Below are positions 24,466-37,441 of a DNA stretch of 64,000 nucleotides, in pieces. Where the stretch lies: assembly GCA_038380795.1 (NCBI GenBank), contig CM076268.1, positions 26,359,501 through 26,423,500 on the forward strand, read 5' to 3'. The position numbers were made by a program, and so were the translations under genes. This DNA comes from Pyrocephalus nanus. Lineage: Eukaryota; Chordata; Aves; Passeriformes; Tyrannidae. Below the pieces are notes generated by a model, which searched no databases, was not told where the DNA came from, and saw only the letters and a list, made by a program, of their open reading frames with translations. The first letter of the stretch is position 1, and each line of letters starts with the position of its first letter.

Positions 24466-25601
24466 GTGCCCAGCACTGTTGGCTCACACTGCAAACTCAG
24501 TATTGGAGTCCACTATGAACAAAACAACTTCATCTTTGAAACTTTGTCCGGTACCCTGAGGCCAGTGCTTCACTATTCTGTCACTTTTCAAATTGGTCCA
24601 AGTTTTCAAAACCAAGCCAAACTAAATGCCTTCACTTCATTTTGCTGTCAGTCCTCATTATTTTTAAAATGTTCATTTAGTTTTCTGAGTTTATTTCCCA
24701 TTCTTTTTCACTTCCATATTTTGTCATTTTTCTAATTGCTACATAATATCTTCCCCAAACACAATATGAGCTGGATGGAAGTTTTCATTTATTTTTTTTA
24801 AAGTTAGGAGACTAGTAGGAAGATCTGAATTGCTTTTTATTCCCCTCTGACCTTTTATGAAGTTCATTTGTTTGGTGTTTAGTAGTGAAGATGCAAGTGA
24901 AAGGAACTCTGTGCAATTTGGTAATGTCTTCATTCCTCATGTACCCATTCATGAACCTGTAATTGAGAACAGCCAAAGAAATAGTTCTAAATGCACGATT
25001 CAAAATTCATATTTTTTATAAGATGTCTCTAGGTTTTTAGCAAACTTGTTCTGATGCTTAATAGATGAAAAACTTGGTAAATATAATTGATCCCCAGTCC
25101 TCATCCATGTCAGTCCAGAGCTGACTGCTTCACTTTCACTCAGTGCTACAATAAATTCTTCCATCTTCCACAGGAATTATTCTCAGCTCCATCATGTAAC
25201 TCCAAACACTCCAGACAGCTTCAGGAGAATAATGGCTTTCTGTTTGTTTCCCTATAGAAATGGGAAATGACTGATTTGTACAACAGGCACTCATCTGGTG
25301 TGTCCCATGCTGCTTTTCCGAACTCAAAGGTTTGAGGTATAATGCGCATTGCAAAAGGTGATAGAGCTGGCATTAATTTCGTTTTTAAAATGAGCTTCTA
25401 TCTCCGAGGGGGAGGAGGCATTTGAAAGTTTCTAAAAGCAGTTATTTTCATTAAAGTGAGATCTGTAAATGGCTCACGGCTGTCAACTTGCTGTATGGAT
25501 TTTGAGGTTGTGTTCACTATAATACTGTGTACATCAGGGATTTGTTGGTTTGTTTCTTTTGGTTTGAGTTTTTTTTGTTAAGATAGAATAATGCGCAATT
25601 T

Positions 25602-25616
25602 AAAAAAAAAAAAAAA
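25602..25616. repeat. Poly-A tract
   Basis: Fifteen consecutive A residues with no recognisable retrocopy upstream. Confidence 0.85.
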
Positions 25617-26152
25617 TTAGTTGTGTTCTTTTTACTCTTAGGTGAGCCTGAGTCCTGTATTTTAAGAAAGGGTTATCATAAACTTTTTGCAATTGTCCTA
25701 AAATATTAGGGTAAATTGAAATTAAGAGGTAGAAGTGAAAGAGCCTACTGTGTTCCTTTCTTCTCTTCCTACCAGAGAAAGGAGGGAGATGATGCAGGGC
25801 TCCCAGGGGCATCAGAGATGCCTGGTTCCTTTTCTGATGATTACTGTGATACATTTCCATGGTGCAAGGGAGCAATCAGAAGCCATCAGTAATCTATAGG
25901 CAGCATTGACACAGATAATGGGGAGGAAGCTTTTGTGTTTTTACTGCTTAGAAGTGTTTTGGTTTATGCTGAGACAGGTTATGTTTGTGGCACTGTGCTG
26001 GGACTGGCTCATTCCCTCTAATTCCTACCTTGGAAATTCTGATGAAAATTGGAAGGGGAAAAGTGACATTTGCCATTGTGTGGACACTTCATGCTTGGAT
26101 TAGTGTAAATTTTTCTCCGTTCCACATTTTTGCCAAGGCTGCACTATTAGCC

Positions 26153-26174
26153 TTTTTTTTTTTTTTTTCCCCCC
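26153..26174. repeat. Poly-T/poly-C tract
   Basis: Sixteen T residues are followed directly by six C residues. Confidence 0.85.
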
Positions 26175-27566
26175 ATGTCTTTTTCTTCCTGAATAAAGAC
26201 TTTAATGAACTAAGTTTTGCAGTGTGCAAGGGTAGAGAGATAACATTGTTCACTAAATAAACAGACCTCTGTTTCAGTATCAGTGAAACCTCCAAGCTTT
26301 GAGTGCAGTTAATTCCAAGTTTCAGGAAGATCTTCTCTTAGAAAATTTTGAGCTTTCAGTCCTGTAATTGAGATAATCTGACTCCAGAATACATACATTT
26401 TGCAATCAAATGATAAGCCAGAACACTTGATTGCTTATGCCACTTGCTTTATCCACTGGTCTTATTTTCAGTATGGCTAAGGTAGTTCATACTTGGAACA
26501 ACAGCTTAACTTATGAATGGATATACAAAAATACATTCTTGAGTTATAGAGCAAGGAATGGAGATTTACAGAAGAGTTGACATCCTGTGAATCAGCACAA
26601 ATGACATCAGAGTTTAAAAAAAATGTTAGTGATGCAATTTTTTTCTTAATTTTATACTTTTCACCTAGTTCTGGCTTACTGCTTCCTCACAAAATGAAGA
26701 GAAACAAGTCTTTAAATTCCCCTTAACTTTCTGTTTATTTTTTGAGATTTCTGTTTTCTCTTTCGTCCTTTAATAACTAGATGTGCACTTACTCTGCTCT
26801 GCTAAGGAAAATTCCATATAAATCAAATCATCAGTGAAGTAAAGATGTGCAGCTACGAGAGAAAAAAGGTCAAATAAACCAAGCAGGATTCTTTCTCAAG
26901 TCTTACCTGTGTGCATTTATTCCAAACTTACAGAACAATACCTTTCAGTTGTATCTACCATTTGGCAAAGTTTTGATCCCTAGGTTTACTTCCAACAAAT
27001 TTCAATGTTTTCATGTAGTTTTCCTTTGGAGAGGAAAGAAATATTTTAAGCATACTTTGAGAGGTTTTTGCACCAAGGATGAAGCTGAATTTTGGGATGT
27101 TTTAATTACTGCAACACTGTACCTTCTCTTCACACCATTTTTAACTAAGTCTGGAGAATTACCCAGAAGCTCTTCTTCCTGTGATTCTGCTATCTGGCTG
27201 TTCCTCGAACATACATAAAATGCAAGTCTAAAACTTCAGTATCAGCATCTTTTTCTACTTCATTTACCCTAATGATGGGATAACTGATGTTTCATTATAA
27301 ATGCGGTTTTAGTCTCTGTAGGTTTTTTAATTTCTTCTGCAATGTCGTATATGGTGTCCTCTTGGTTGGGAAAGGAGAGATGCTTCCAGATATACATTCT
27401 TTTCTTTAACTGGAGTTTTAATCCACCAGAATTCCTTGTTATTTATAGACTTTTCACCAGCATGTCATTACCTTCTTATGTTATGCTATGATATAGTCAT
27501 ATTTATTTTTTCTATTTTTCACAATACTTATTTCTGAATGCTCTCTCAAAATTAAATTTTGCTTTA

Positions 27567-27639
27567 ACAAAAAAAAAAAACAAAACAAAACAAAAAAAAA
27601 CACCTCAAACCCCTACAGTAAACAAACAAACAAAAAAAA
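27567..27639. repeat. A-rich tract with CAAAA and CAAA units
   Basis: Poly-A is followed by CAAAA repeats, a short unique insert and then CAAA repeats. It is low-complexity and could be a decayed retroposon tail, but no body was recognised. Confidence 0.8.
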
Positions 27640-30600
27640 TCTAATTTTAATTATTATTTTGGAAGGCGTCTGCAAGACACTTTGACTTGAATTAATCAAT
27701 GTGTTACTTTTATAGATTTATCTGACATCTTTGTGCATAGTTTACAAAATGGTTCATAATCTTAGTCACCTTTCTACAGCCTGAGACTAATCTGAATTTC
27801 CTGGTTTGATCTGGGAGAATTAACACATAGGTAACAACATGCTTATGGCTTTCCCCTTAAATTTTATTGGAAATGAGCACTTCAATTAGTCACAATTTCT
27901 GAAGGACCAAACTATGTTTATATTCTTCTTGAGCTAAGAAAATCACAAAATGTAACATTTTGGCTAGGGCCAACTTGTGAAAACTGTCACCTGTTGTTGT
28001 GATTTATATGCAGCCACACTCACAATTCTCTCTGTAACAAAAAGAACATTCTTACAACATTAAGACGTATCTAGGAAACTAAAAATTTGTTTAAAATAAA
28101 GCTGTGAGAACTTGAAAAGCCTACATGGCAAGGGAAGTGTTTTTCCTTTTAGAAAGAAACAAAAACTCCATGTTAAGAGCCCCAGTTGCTGGAACGAACT
28201 AAAATGAGCAGAGAAAGCCAAAAGGAAAAGAAATTTTAAATGTGATTTAAAAGAAAAATATTTTTTGTTCCTTGACTAGTCCTAGTTTCAGATGAAAAAA
28301 ATTACTTCTGCTGGCAAATCCATATATACTGGCAGTGCTGATATATTCTTTCCAGCAAAAGCAAGTTGTTATTTTCTGTGTGTGTTTGGCTTGAGGGACA
28401 TTGCCCATTCTAGGGGGACTCTCCAGAGAGCAGCTTGCTACTTCAGTTTTAAACTAGTCAGGTAATTAATGTGTTAAAATCTGAGCTTACATCCTCTTTC
28501 TGCTCTCTGGGAGTACATAATGTGGCAGCAGCAACACTTGTTAATCATGTGGGAACTGCTGAGCCCAGTCAGGACACCAGACTAGTCCACAGTGCTTGGG
28601 AACACTCCCAGGAACCTGTCTGAGAACAGACACAACTCTGCATCAGCCTCACAGCAAGATTTTGAGCTGCCCTAATCTTACCTGAGTGCAAGAAATGACA
28701 AATTAGTTAATGAAAGTTGGGCTGAGATTGGAACTGGGATATGTCATCTTTAGGTGAGTTCATGTGATTTCAGTTTTGAGAATTACTAAGATGGAATCAT
28801 CTCCATTTTTTTCCCTTCATTCCATGTTGTGCATTGTTACATTGACACAAATCTTCAAAAATTTGAAGGTATTACAGAAGTCAACAGAAGAAAAACTTTA
28901 TATGTTCCCTTTTTGTTTCTGAACAGTCCACAATTGAAATAAAGAATCACCTAATCACATATTACTTGAGAGAGAAGTGCTCTGAGGTACCACAAGATAT
29001 GTTGTTAAGGCAGAAATAATTTATAGTCTTGGGAAGAAGATAATTTTTTACACAAAAATCTTTTGGGAACTTAAACCTGTCTGCTTAGCAAAAGAAAAAA
29101 TACAGGGGGTACAAGGGAACAAAACCAGTCATAGCTAATATAAAGTTTTCAGAACTAGATTATATTACAGTTTAATTTTCATTTAGAATAAAATTGTTTT
29201 ATTTAAGTTTTTCATATTTATTTTTCATGGGATGTTTTTGGGTATCTGTGTACTTGAGAGAGTTGCATTAGTTTCTTCCTATGCTTCTGCTTGGCCAGGG
29301 TTAGTTTAAGCAATCAGGGCAGGTTATCCAGCTCAACAGAAATGATGTGCTGCAGCAGATTCCACTGTAAGATATAGCAGTGAGAAAAGCAGTTTTTATA
29401 TCCTTAATATATTGGACTGTAAATTGCATCATAACCAGCAAAACCAAACCATCCTTTCAGCAGGAGCTCAACATCTGTGTCAAGGTGTGCCATTTCCTCT
29501 AATTACTCAGACCTACCACTTGCTCAAAAGATCAAATGACAAACAAACAAAAATATTGGACTTCAAATAGTCAAGATGAGGACTGCATTTTTGTTTATAG
29601 CCTGCCTCTAATCTTTCACTGGGTTTCATTTGAAATTTGTAATATACAGAATAAATTAAGTTCTAAGCCATTATAAAAGGATAGAAGACAGACTTATAAA
29701 AGATCCTAATCACGTTGACATTTGGGCTGAAGGCTGATGGCATCTGTATTTCTCTGTCATTATTAACAGGCTTCTTGTTGAACACGAACAGAAGAGAAAT
29801 AATTTTCTTTTTAGCTGCCTAAAATGAAATACTTACTGTATTAGCCAGGAAGATAGTCAGCACATCTGTGCAACCCAAATGTTCTTTTTTTTCCTTAAAA
29901 TTGTATGTTGCTAAGTGTACCTGAGCATAGTATTCCTTTAAAATGTGTATTGCATATTGGGAAAAGTATTTCTGTGTTTGAATTCCTTTTTCTTTTACAA
30001 CTGGAAGCAAAGTAAGCTGTAACATCAAATATACCTCGTTTCAGCAATGGTATTGTTCTTTTATTTTAAAGTGATCATCATGCAATATGGCCATGTCACT
30101 GATATTTAATTAGAGTTTTGAGTACTATTTTGAGTAATATTGTAACTGAAGATACAATTCATAATGTTTTTCTTAGATCTGTATTATGTGTGCTTCCTAT
30201 AAACTATTAAATCATGGTTATAACTCCTTATGAGAAATTGAGTCATACCAGCTGATTTTGGATTGACTGAGTGCAATTCCTGCTGCATATTGTTACTATA
30301 AATTACAGTATTTGCAGAAGCTACAGCTAATATTTCCAAAAGTTTGGGGCTTGTGATAAATTATTTTTAGCTTGGACTATTTATTATTTAATATCTGGAT
30401 AGTCCTTTTAACAGTGTCACAATAAATCTCACGTGTACAAGATAGAACTGAAACATAAGACTAGTAAAACTAAGGTCAGAATATATAATTTATATTCTGC
30501 CTTATTTTCTTAAAGGAAACAACTTGGCACAAGATTAATACTAGAGTATATGAATGGATTCTATTTCTCTAGGTACATACAGCCATCCTTACTACTTTTA

Positions 30601-31330
30601 AGTCTTTATAATGTATTTTAGAGATTTACTTAGCTACTTTACCATCCTGTTCTTTTCACACCTAAAGTATGAGGACACTTCACAACGTTTTAGGCATCTT
30701 AAAGATACAGCAGGCTAAAGCCATGCTTCAAAATGCTGCAGAAACTACAGAAAATAACTGCTACTTACAAGCAGTGGTTTTCTTGGCTCTGACTCTAATT
30801 TTTTTAAAAGTAAAGACGTCCATGTTATCCATCTAAAGTCGAGATTAGTCCCTAATATCTGATCTGTATGTGCATTTGAAAGGCTTATCGTAGAATTTTG
30901 TATCTGTGTTCAAGATTAATTCATGAAAGCAGCACTGGAAAAAGAGCTGCTCAGAAGTTCTTGAAAATTAGCTTTCCCTTCTAGTGAAATAATCAGCTTT
31001 CTGCTCTTAATATGTAAGCAGCCTACATGCAGAAGTTCTGCAGCAGTTGCTGTAGATTAGGTATGGTCAGGCTAGAGATGTGCCAGATATTGATGTGACA
31101 TCAATAAATAGCCTGTCATTGGAAAAAATAGAACATTAAAAATGGTTTAAATTAATATTTTACTTTATCAGAGATGCTTAAAAATAACTCTTTGTTTTGT
31201 TTTTTGAATGTTAGATCTGGAAATGTTTTGAAGTCAGACTTTTACTTAGGTTTCCCTGCTCTGATCAAAGGAACTTGGTGTGAACTGGAGAAAGATTTTC
31301 ATCAGTCCCAATTTTTGCTTTTTAACTTAC

Positions 31331-31555
31331 CCTAATGGAAATTCCAGCTGGGATCTGTGACTTTCTGTGAAATCTGTGAGGATGTTTGCTGGAAAAGCTG
31401 AGAGATCCATGAGTAGAGAGCACTTTGAGATCAGTTCATTTTTCTTACTGTGGGAAATGAGATATAGCCATGTCTGTAGTTTGTCTTGAGGAAATAACTT
31501 ACTATTTATCTCTTCTAAATTGTCACATATGGTATATTTAGTGGGATTTTGCAAA
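31331..31555 (-). other. Possible coding exon (minus strand) with strong splice signals
   Basis: On the minus strand a pyrimidine-rich tract ends in TTTTCTACGCAG just before 31,555, and a consensus donor GG|GTAAGT follows 31,331. The 225 nt between are open in the frame starting LQNPTKYTICDNLEEINSKL, and the exon would have symmetric phase 2-2. The splice signals are the best pair seen around any open frame here. Against it, purines occupy only about half of first codon positions, which is not the bias expected of coding sequence. The peptide resembles nothing I know, and the splice sites may be fortuitous. Confidence 0.15.
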
Positions 31556-32455
31556 CTGCGTAGAAAAGGTTTGTAGAAATACGGGAACAAAGCTAAAGCT
31601 CTTAAATTACAGAGGATCTATGTGACCTTGCTTTTCTCTTTATTATGTCCTTTTTTATGAATTAGATTTTTTAGGACATTTTCAGTTAAGCCTGAAATAG
31701 AGATATTTTCTTCTATTTTGTTAAAATAATCTACAGATCTTTTCCTCCTAATGACATCACTTCCCTACTGGAGAAATTTCAGCCATATATTTAAACTTGC
31801 TTTCAAGGCTTTATTGTAATTAATTTTCATATCAAGTTTACAGAACCTGGCTGTGCCATGGGACCCACTGAAAAAGATAACGAAGAAAGGCCTTTTTGTG
31901 TTCAACTAGCCAGAACACTTTCTATCCTGGCCCAAAAGATCACAAGCTAACAACTTTTCCTTTTAGCTGAAGAAGTTTGTTTCTAGCTAGAACAATACAA
32001 TATTAAATAAAACATAGGCTGCAAGTGGCAGAGTTGGTGTAGAGAGTGTTGATTCAAGAAACTACATAAGTATAAAACCAAAATCCTAGAAACTGCTATA
32101 TTAAACTTGAAGAATAGAAAATTCCAACATTTTGATACAAGCTGGTTTGGACAGCCATTCATTATTAATCCCAACCTATACACCTAACTGCAACTTGTGC
32201 CTCTAACTAAGTATGGACAGACTTCATATAAACAAAGAGATTTTAGAAAATATTGTTTTCAACTCTTGTGCATGCTGCAAGTTCCACAGCAAGGGATGGG
32301 GAACTCAGAGAGCTGTCAGCCATCCTCATTCTCAATTCTGTCAGAGGAAGCTGCAGGCATGGAGAGGTCCAAGGTTAAGTGTGTGGTGGGCCAAGTGACA
32401 AAAGAAAACAATGTTACATTCTTTCTCTGGGATTTCTTAATTGCATATCCTCTAC
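31556..32455. other. Noncoding-looking interval
   Basis: About 900 bp between two exon candidates, AT-rich, with no repeat recognised. If both neighbours were exons of one minus-strand gene this would be an intron, but their reading phases do not join directly in the frames considered. Confidence 0.5.
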
Positions 32456-32742
32456 CTGCAATATTCATTTCAGTTGTATATTCTTGGGCAAGTTCTGAAT
32501 ACCTTGTGCTTTTTCTAAATCGTGAGTGATATTTCCTTCCTACTGCAAATTCATTCACAGACACCATTTTGCAATATTTACTCAGTTGATCATGCAATGC
32601 AGAAAATACTCTTCCCTTAGAAGAGAACAATGCAGTGCCATTCTCTAATTCAGTCCTATCTCTGTCATTTCTGAAGTAGATGGTGTCAAAATGCTCTGGA
32701 GTAGTTAATGGCATGTACTTGTTTCAGGCTATTTTTCTCAAG
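32456..32742 (-). other. Possible coding exon or initial exon (minus strand)
   Basis: An acceptor-like CTTCTTTCCCAG precedes 32,742 and a donor CAG|GTAGAG follows 32,456. An ATG at 32,714-32,712 opens a frame starting MPLTTPEHFDTIYFRNDRDR that is open through the donor and continues to 32,316 (132 codons in all). About 64% of its first codon positions are purines, and it has the charged, mixed composition of real protein. Upstream of the ATG, the same frame meets a TGA before the acceptor. So either the exon begins with 5' untranslated sequence (the ATG context is weak), or the first about 50 nt, open in another frame (LEKNSLKQVHAINYSR), reflect a one-base frameshift. No family was recognised. 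Confidence 0.2.
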
Positions 32743-34320
32743 CTGGGAAAGAAGGTATGAATTAGGTACGTGGCAAAGTGTCAAAATTCACAGTTAGTGC
32801 ATCCTGAGATGTTTTATGCCATTTGAATCTTTTCAATATTCAAAATGTTCCTTTCCATATGGGTTTCTGAGACTCGCTGTCAGTATCTTTGTCTGCACAT
32901 AATGTCCCGAAAGTTGTATGGCTTTACACTTGTTTCACCTTGTCCTCAGCGGAAAAGCATGGGGACTTTAGAGGTATCAGAGCTCCTGTTTCAGTGATGT
33001 TGGGCTTTAATCCTGCAAGTTCCTGATGAAATGAGCAAAACTGTCATTTTTTTGTAACGTGGAAGCTCCTAGATTTAGGTGCTCTCTCACTGATCTAGTT
33101 TCCATAAGTGAGAAAGTTTTTGATTTTTGGCGTGAGGTCTCATGGGCAGCTGAAGGAGAAAAACATCACTCTGGGAGACACCTGCATTTTTGGTGTCAGG
33201 AGTGATTCAAGGAAAGAAATTAACATAGAGCTTGTCAGAAAATACTACAGTTGCACTTTGCAATTGTGGTAATACAAACTACAGCAGTGACTGTTTAAAT
33301 GGAACCGCTGGAAGTGTGTAAGAGCTTTGTTTTCACATTAGTGGCATTTTCTGGTGCCCACACGTTAAATATATTGACATAATAGTGGTAGCATGTCTCT
33401 CTGCATACACAAGAATATTTCATCTACTATTAATTATATTACGTCAGTTTTGTTGTGCAGTTTAAATTAATGAACCACTTTATATCAGTCTAAAGAAGTC
33501 ATTTACATGCATACATATGAATTCTTTCAAATTGTTCAAGGTAGCTTAACTCATAAGATTCAACCCAAAATCTAGTACCATAAATGTGCCAGTGCTTAGT
33601 CTCAGTAATTATTTTTTGCTTATTACATCATCTTACAGTAATGTACTGATGGAGAGGCTCAGAAGTAGCTGCTCGGTGTTGTGCTTTGTCAATATTTGGT
33701 GTTATATGAGATGTCACAGTGATTATGCGGCCTCAGAGATGAGGGTCATGCAGTCTTAATGAGTTAACTACAGCCCTATGTGAAAATGGCCACAGTTTAC
33801 CATTCCTGGGTAACAGCAGATTAGGAAAGAGAATTATTTCTCATTTAAATGCAATTCCCTATACATTGTGTGTTTCATTAGACCAAGTGCTACCATCAAC
33901 CAGACTGAGTTATGTCTGTGATGGCAGAAAGCAGAAAAGGGTGAGTCTTGCTCAGTTTTTGCACATCTCTGCCTTTTTTAATTAAAAGGCTTAAAACTCA
34001 TTGTGATGACAAGTGCTGACTTCCTTCAGCTTTGCACTGTGCTGTGTCATCTCGAGAAAAGTGGAAACAGTCATGTCCAAAGGAAAAGACAGTGTGAAGT
34101 GACAAGTTGTACTGGCCTGCAGGAACTTGATCATGTGAACTCCCTGGTATGGAAGTTAATGCATGTCACTGCACCAGTGTAATGAGTTCAGACTGCAGGG
34201 GACAGGGCTTCTCTATTTAATATGTTTTGATTAATTTGGAAAATATTAATGCAGCTTTCATCTCTATCTATGACTGGTAAAGACCTTTAATTTAGAAATT
34301 ACCATTTGTTTTTTCATTTC

Positions 34321-34344
34321 ATTTTTAGATAAATTTTTAGATAA
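34321..34344. repeat. 12-bp tandem duplication
   Basis: ATTTTTAGATAA is present twice in perfect succession (34,321-34,332 and 34,333-34,344). Confidence 0.9.
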
Positions 34345-34475
34345 ATTCAATAAAGAGAAAAATCAAAGGAAAAATCAGTAATATTTACTCAAAACAAATA
34401 ACAAAATAATAAGATAATGGAATTTGTGCAATAGAGTATTAAAAAAAGAGAGAGGAACTATTTTCATGTCCAATT

Positions 34476-34495
34476 TCATATGCATTCATATGCAT
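34476..34495. repeat. 10-bp tandem duplication containing ATATGCAT
   Basis: TCATATGCAT occurs twice without a gap. Each unit contains CATATG (an E-box) and ATGCAT, an octamer-like palindromic core. Confidence 0.9.
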
Positions 34496-36224
34496 ACGAA
34501 TCAATATGTGAAATAGTAAACTCCAGCATGTACTTTATATATAGCAAATAAGGTGTTTCACAGTATTTGAATCAACTTTTCTCATCAGTTGTTAGCCTTG
34601 CTTCTAAAAATATATGTAAAACTTCTTCCTTTGAAGAACAGAGATAATCTCATGGATGACACACTTACCTGAAACTAGAAAAGTTTCCTTTTCTGCATCA
34701 ATTTCTGTGTCACACAATGATCTGATTATTATAATTATTGTAATTGTAAAATGGAAGTATCAGTTCATCTCTTTCTTTACCTTGTCTGCCTGGTTTTTAT
34801 TACTCTTTGACCTAATAAAAGCCATTCCTTGTTTCATCAGTGATGTCTGCAAGGAATCCTGAGCTCAGTTACTCAAAGTGTTTCCGCTGTGTAATAATCA
34901 TAACCTGACTCTATCAATATTGAAAGTCTCTTCATTGTCGGTGTTCTGTATCTTATGGAGGACTCATGAGGTAGAAATGCTGAACTACTTTGCTTCTTTC
35001 TATTTGTTAGTATTTAATAAGGGTTTAGCAGCACTCTCAGTGTTTGCATGACCTGTAAAAGATGTTACCACCAAAGCTTGCAAGGCACTGTAGTAATTTT
35101 AACTGGTATATAAATTATTTCAAATTAATTTAAAAACAGGGAAGTGAAAAGTTAAGAAGTAAACAGAATTGAATGCATAGTTCTTAGAAAATAATTTATT
35201 ACATTAATCTGGAAGGACAGTTCTGGGGCCATTGGAAGTTACCCTTCAGGTCACAGAAAAACTTCCCTTGCCCTGTTCTGCTTTGATGCACCACACCTGA
35301 TTCAACTGAATAGTCTACTAGCAGCTTAGTAGAAAATATACAGCCATTTTGTTTGTACCACATTTCTTACATAGATAGCCCTTCTGATCAGCTGCACACT
35401 TAGTCACACAAGTTTTCCATCAAATTATTCCCAGAAGCACATCACCCTCATCAGAAACAAAAGCTTTGCAGTGTAAGGTTATCCAATGGTTATTTTATTT
35501 CCAAAACCTCAAGGAACGGGTGAGCTACATATGTAATGACACCTATTCACTTAATCTAGAGCTTCTGAAGATGTTTCTGTTTTTTCCACACATCTGTAAC
35601 ATATACCTCTATCAACTGTTTCCTCTGTATAAGAGCTTTTTATATCCCAGGGAAATGCTGTTCAGTTCACAGTTTGTCAAATTGACATTGAAGCAGTTTA
35701 CTAATTTTGTTTTAACTTATATTATTGATTGCGAGTTGGTGAACTATATCTTCAATATTTATAATATAACAGATAATTTATATTGTCTTGGCAAAAATAT
35801 ACTTCTTTTTAAAATGTGCCAGCAATAACTCGTGAGAAACAATTATGCTGATGGTGAGAAATGAGAAGTACAGTGATATTTAGTAAGTATAAAAACTTAA
35901 CATCTATGCACTGTGCTCAAGATGCCGCTCTTAGTTCTTAATGTAACCAGGTAATTTGGAATACTGAATTCAAAAATGCATACAATTTTAGAAAGATATT
36001 TAGACACATTCTTGAGTGAAAATGGAGTGTAACAGAAATGGTATTGTGGTGTTCTTGTTCCTTACAGCTACTATTAGGCTGCTAAACTATTTGGTGTTAT
36101 GAAGTACTACTAGTGGTAGTCCACTCTGCATTCACATGACTATTTTGAGGGAGTGGGACATATAAAATTATTAAACTAAAGACGTGTAATCATAAGAAAT
36201 AGTTCAACTTGTGAAGACCAGCAT

Positions 36225-36252
36225 CACCGGGTGTGAATAAAACCACCTGGTG
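36225..36252. promoter_or_regulatory. Paired CACCNGGTG palindromes
   Basis: CACCGGGTG (36,225-36,233) and CACCTGGTG (36,244-36,252) are 19 bp apart, start to start. The second contains CACCTG, the core recognised by Snail/ZEB-type zinc fingers, which prefer paired CACCT sites. Sites of this length occur by chance; no function is claimed. Confidence 0.25.
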
Positions 36253-37399
36253 TAAGACAAGCACTGGGAAAAAACAGCTGAAAACTAAGAGTTTATAGCA
36301 GTGCAAAGCAATTGGCCCAGCATGATGAGCAGTTGGATGTGCCTTGATGAAGGAAAATGTGATCCAAAGAGGTACCTGAGTATTATAAAGGGTAATGGAG
36401 GCACAAAGTAATGAACAGTATGTACAGAAAGGAATCCCATTACCTTAATTTTTATCATTACTAGTCAGTGTGTGTCTACAGAGCTTTGCAGATGTGTAAA
36501 GGCAGAATGCCAGTTCTGATTCCTGCACAATTCTAATTGAATAGTTGATCAGAAGTACTGTAAGTGTAGCAGAATTTTTCATCTGAGGTTACTGCAAGAA
36601 AATGAGAATTTATATCACTCCAAAGATGATGATCAGTCCTTTTAGTTGTCAGTGAACTTGTGTATACCAGCAAAAAAATCACTTTGTGGTTCATGCCCTC
36701 ACAAAAAGCACTACCTACATCCATCCCTGTGCATGAAGGGGTTTCATATTGGCTGTAGATTTTTGTAAAAAAGTCTTTTTTTTTTTTTCTTCTGATTATC
36801 CCATGAAGGACATGGCTGTTAGAATAAGAGCTCCACAAAACTTGACCTGTTTTCACTTACAGGCTTTTTTAAATGTCACTTTATTTTCAGGCCTTTTAGT
36901 ATTAGGTCACTGTGAATTCCCTTGCATATTTACAGGTTATAGGGAGCAGGGACGATTTCCCCTCTGTTGTATTTCTTTTCTCGACTAGGTCACCTTGAGA
37001 ACAGAGTAAGTTCTTGTTCTAGTAAGTTCTTTATTGGAGCTTTAAGATTTTAGTCCAACCATTTAAAACTTCTATCAAAATGACATTTTTTTTTTCTTAT
37101 GTGGGTGGGCCTTACTCTAAAAAAAAATAATGCAAGTTGGGGAAGAATAGTCTGGCGTGTAGCAACCTTCATCTGAGCGCTTTAGAATGACTTATAGACT
37201 CTAAATTAGTTGACCCTTACAGCACCTCGTGTGGCAAGTTATACTCTTTACCTACAGTAAGTAGGTTTCCTCAAAATCATTCCACAGCTAGCTCTAATGA
37301 ATTGGAGATTTCCAGTGCTTTCTGTGTGTGGACAGGGCTAAACTGCAGCTGGGTTGAGAGTAGAAGGAAAGAAAATCTAAATGACAAAATGCAAATTGT

Positions 37400-37441
37400 G
37401 TTTGTGCCGTTTTCCAGTCTGTTTGTGCCATTTTCTAGTCT
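37400..37441. repeat. 21-bp imperfect tandem duplication
   Basis: Two adjacent copies starting GTTTGTGCC and ending AGTCT differ at two of 21 positions, both transitions. Confidence 0.9.

Larger units (their letters stand above)
24466..31330. other. AT-rich unique DNA, no gene seen
   Basis: Nearly 7 kb without a supportable gene. The longest open frame (26,847-27,218, plus, 123 codons) has no motif, is bounded only by stops and is treated as chance. A moderately GC-richer patch lies at about 28,500-28,690. Confidence 0.55.

Noticed and set aside
26847..27218. 123-codon open frame, plus strand
   Set aside because: No homologous pattern, no splice context and no codon bias beyond base composition.
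35466..35828. 120-codon open frame, plus strand
   Set aside because: Residues are dominated by Phe, Leu, Tyr, Ile and Asn, as expected from random A/T-rich codons.
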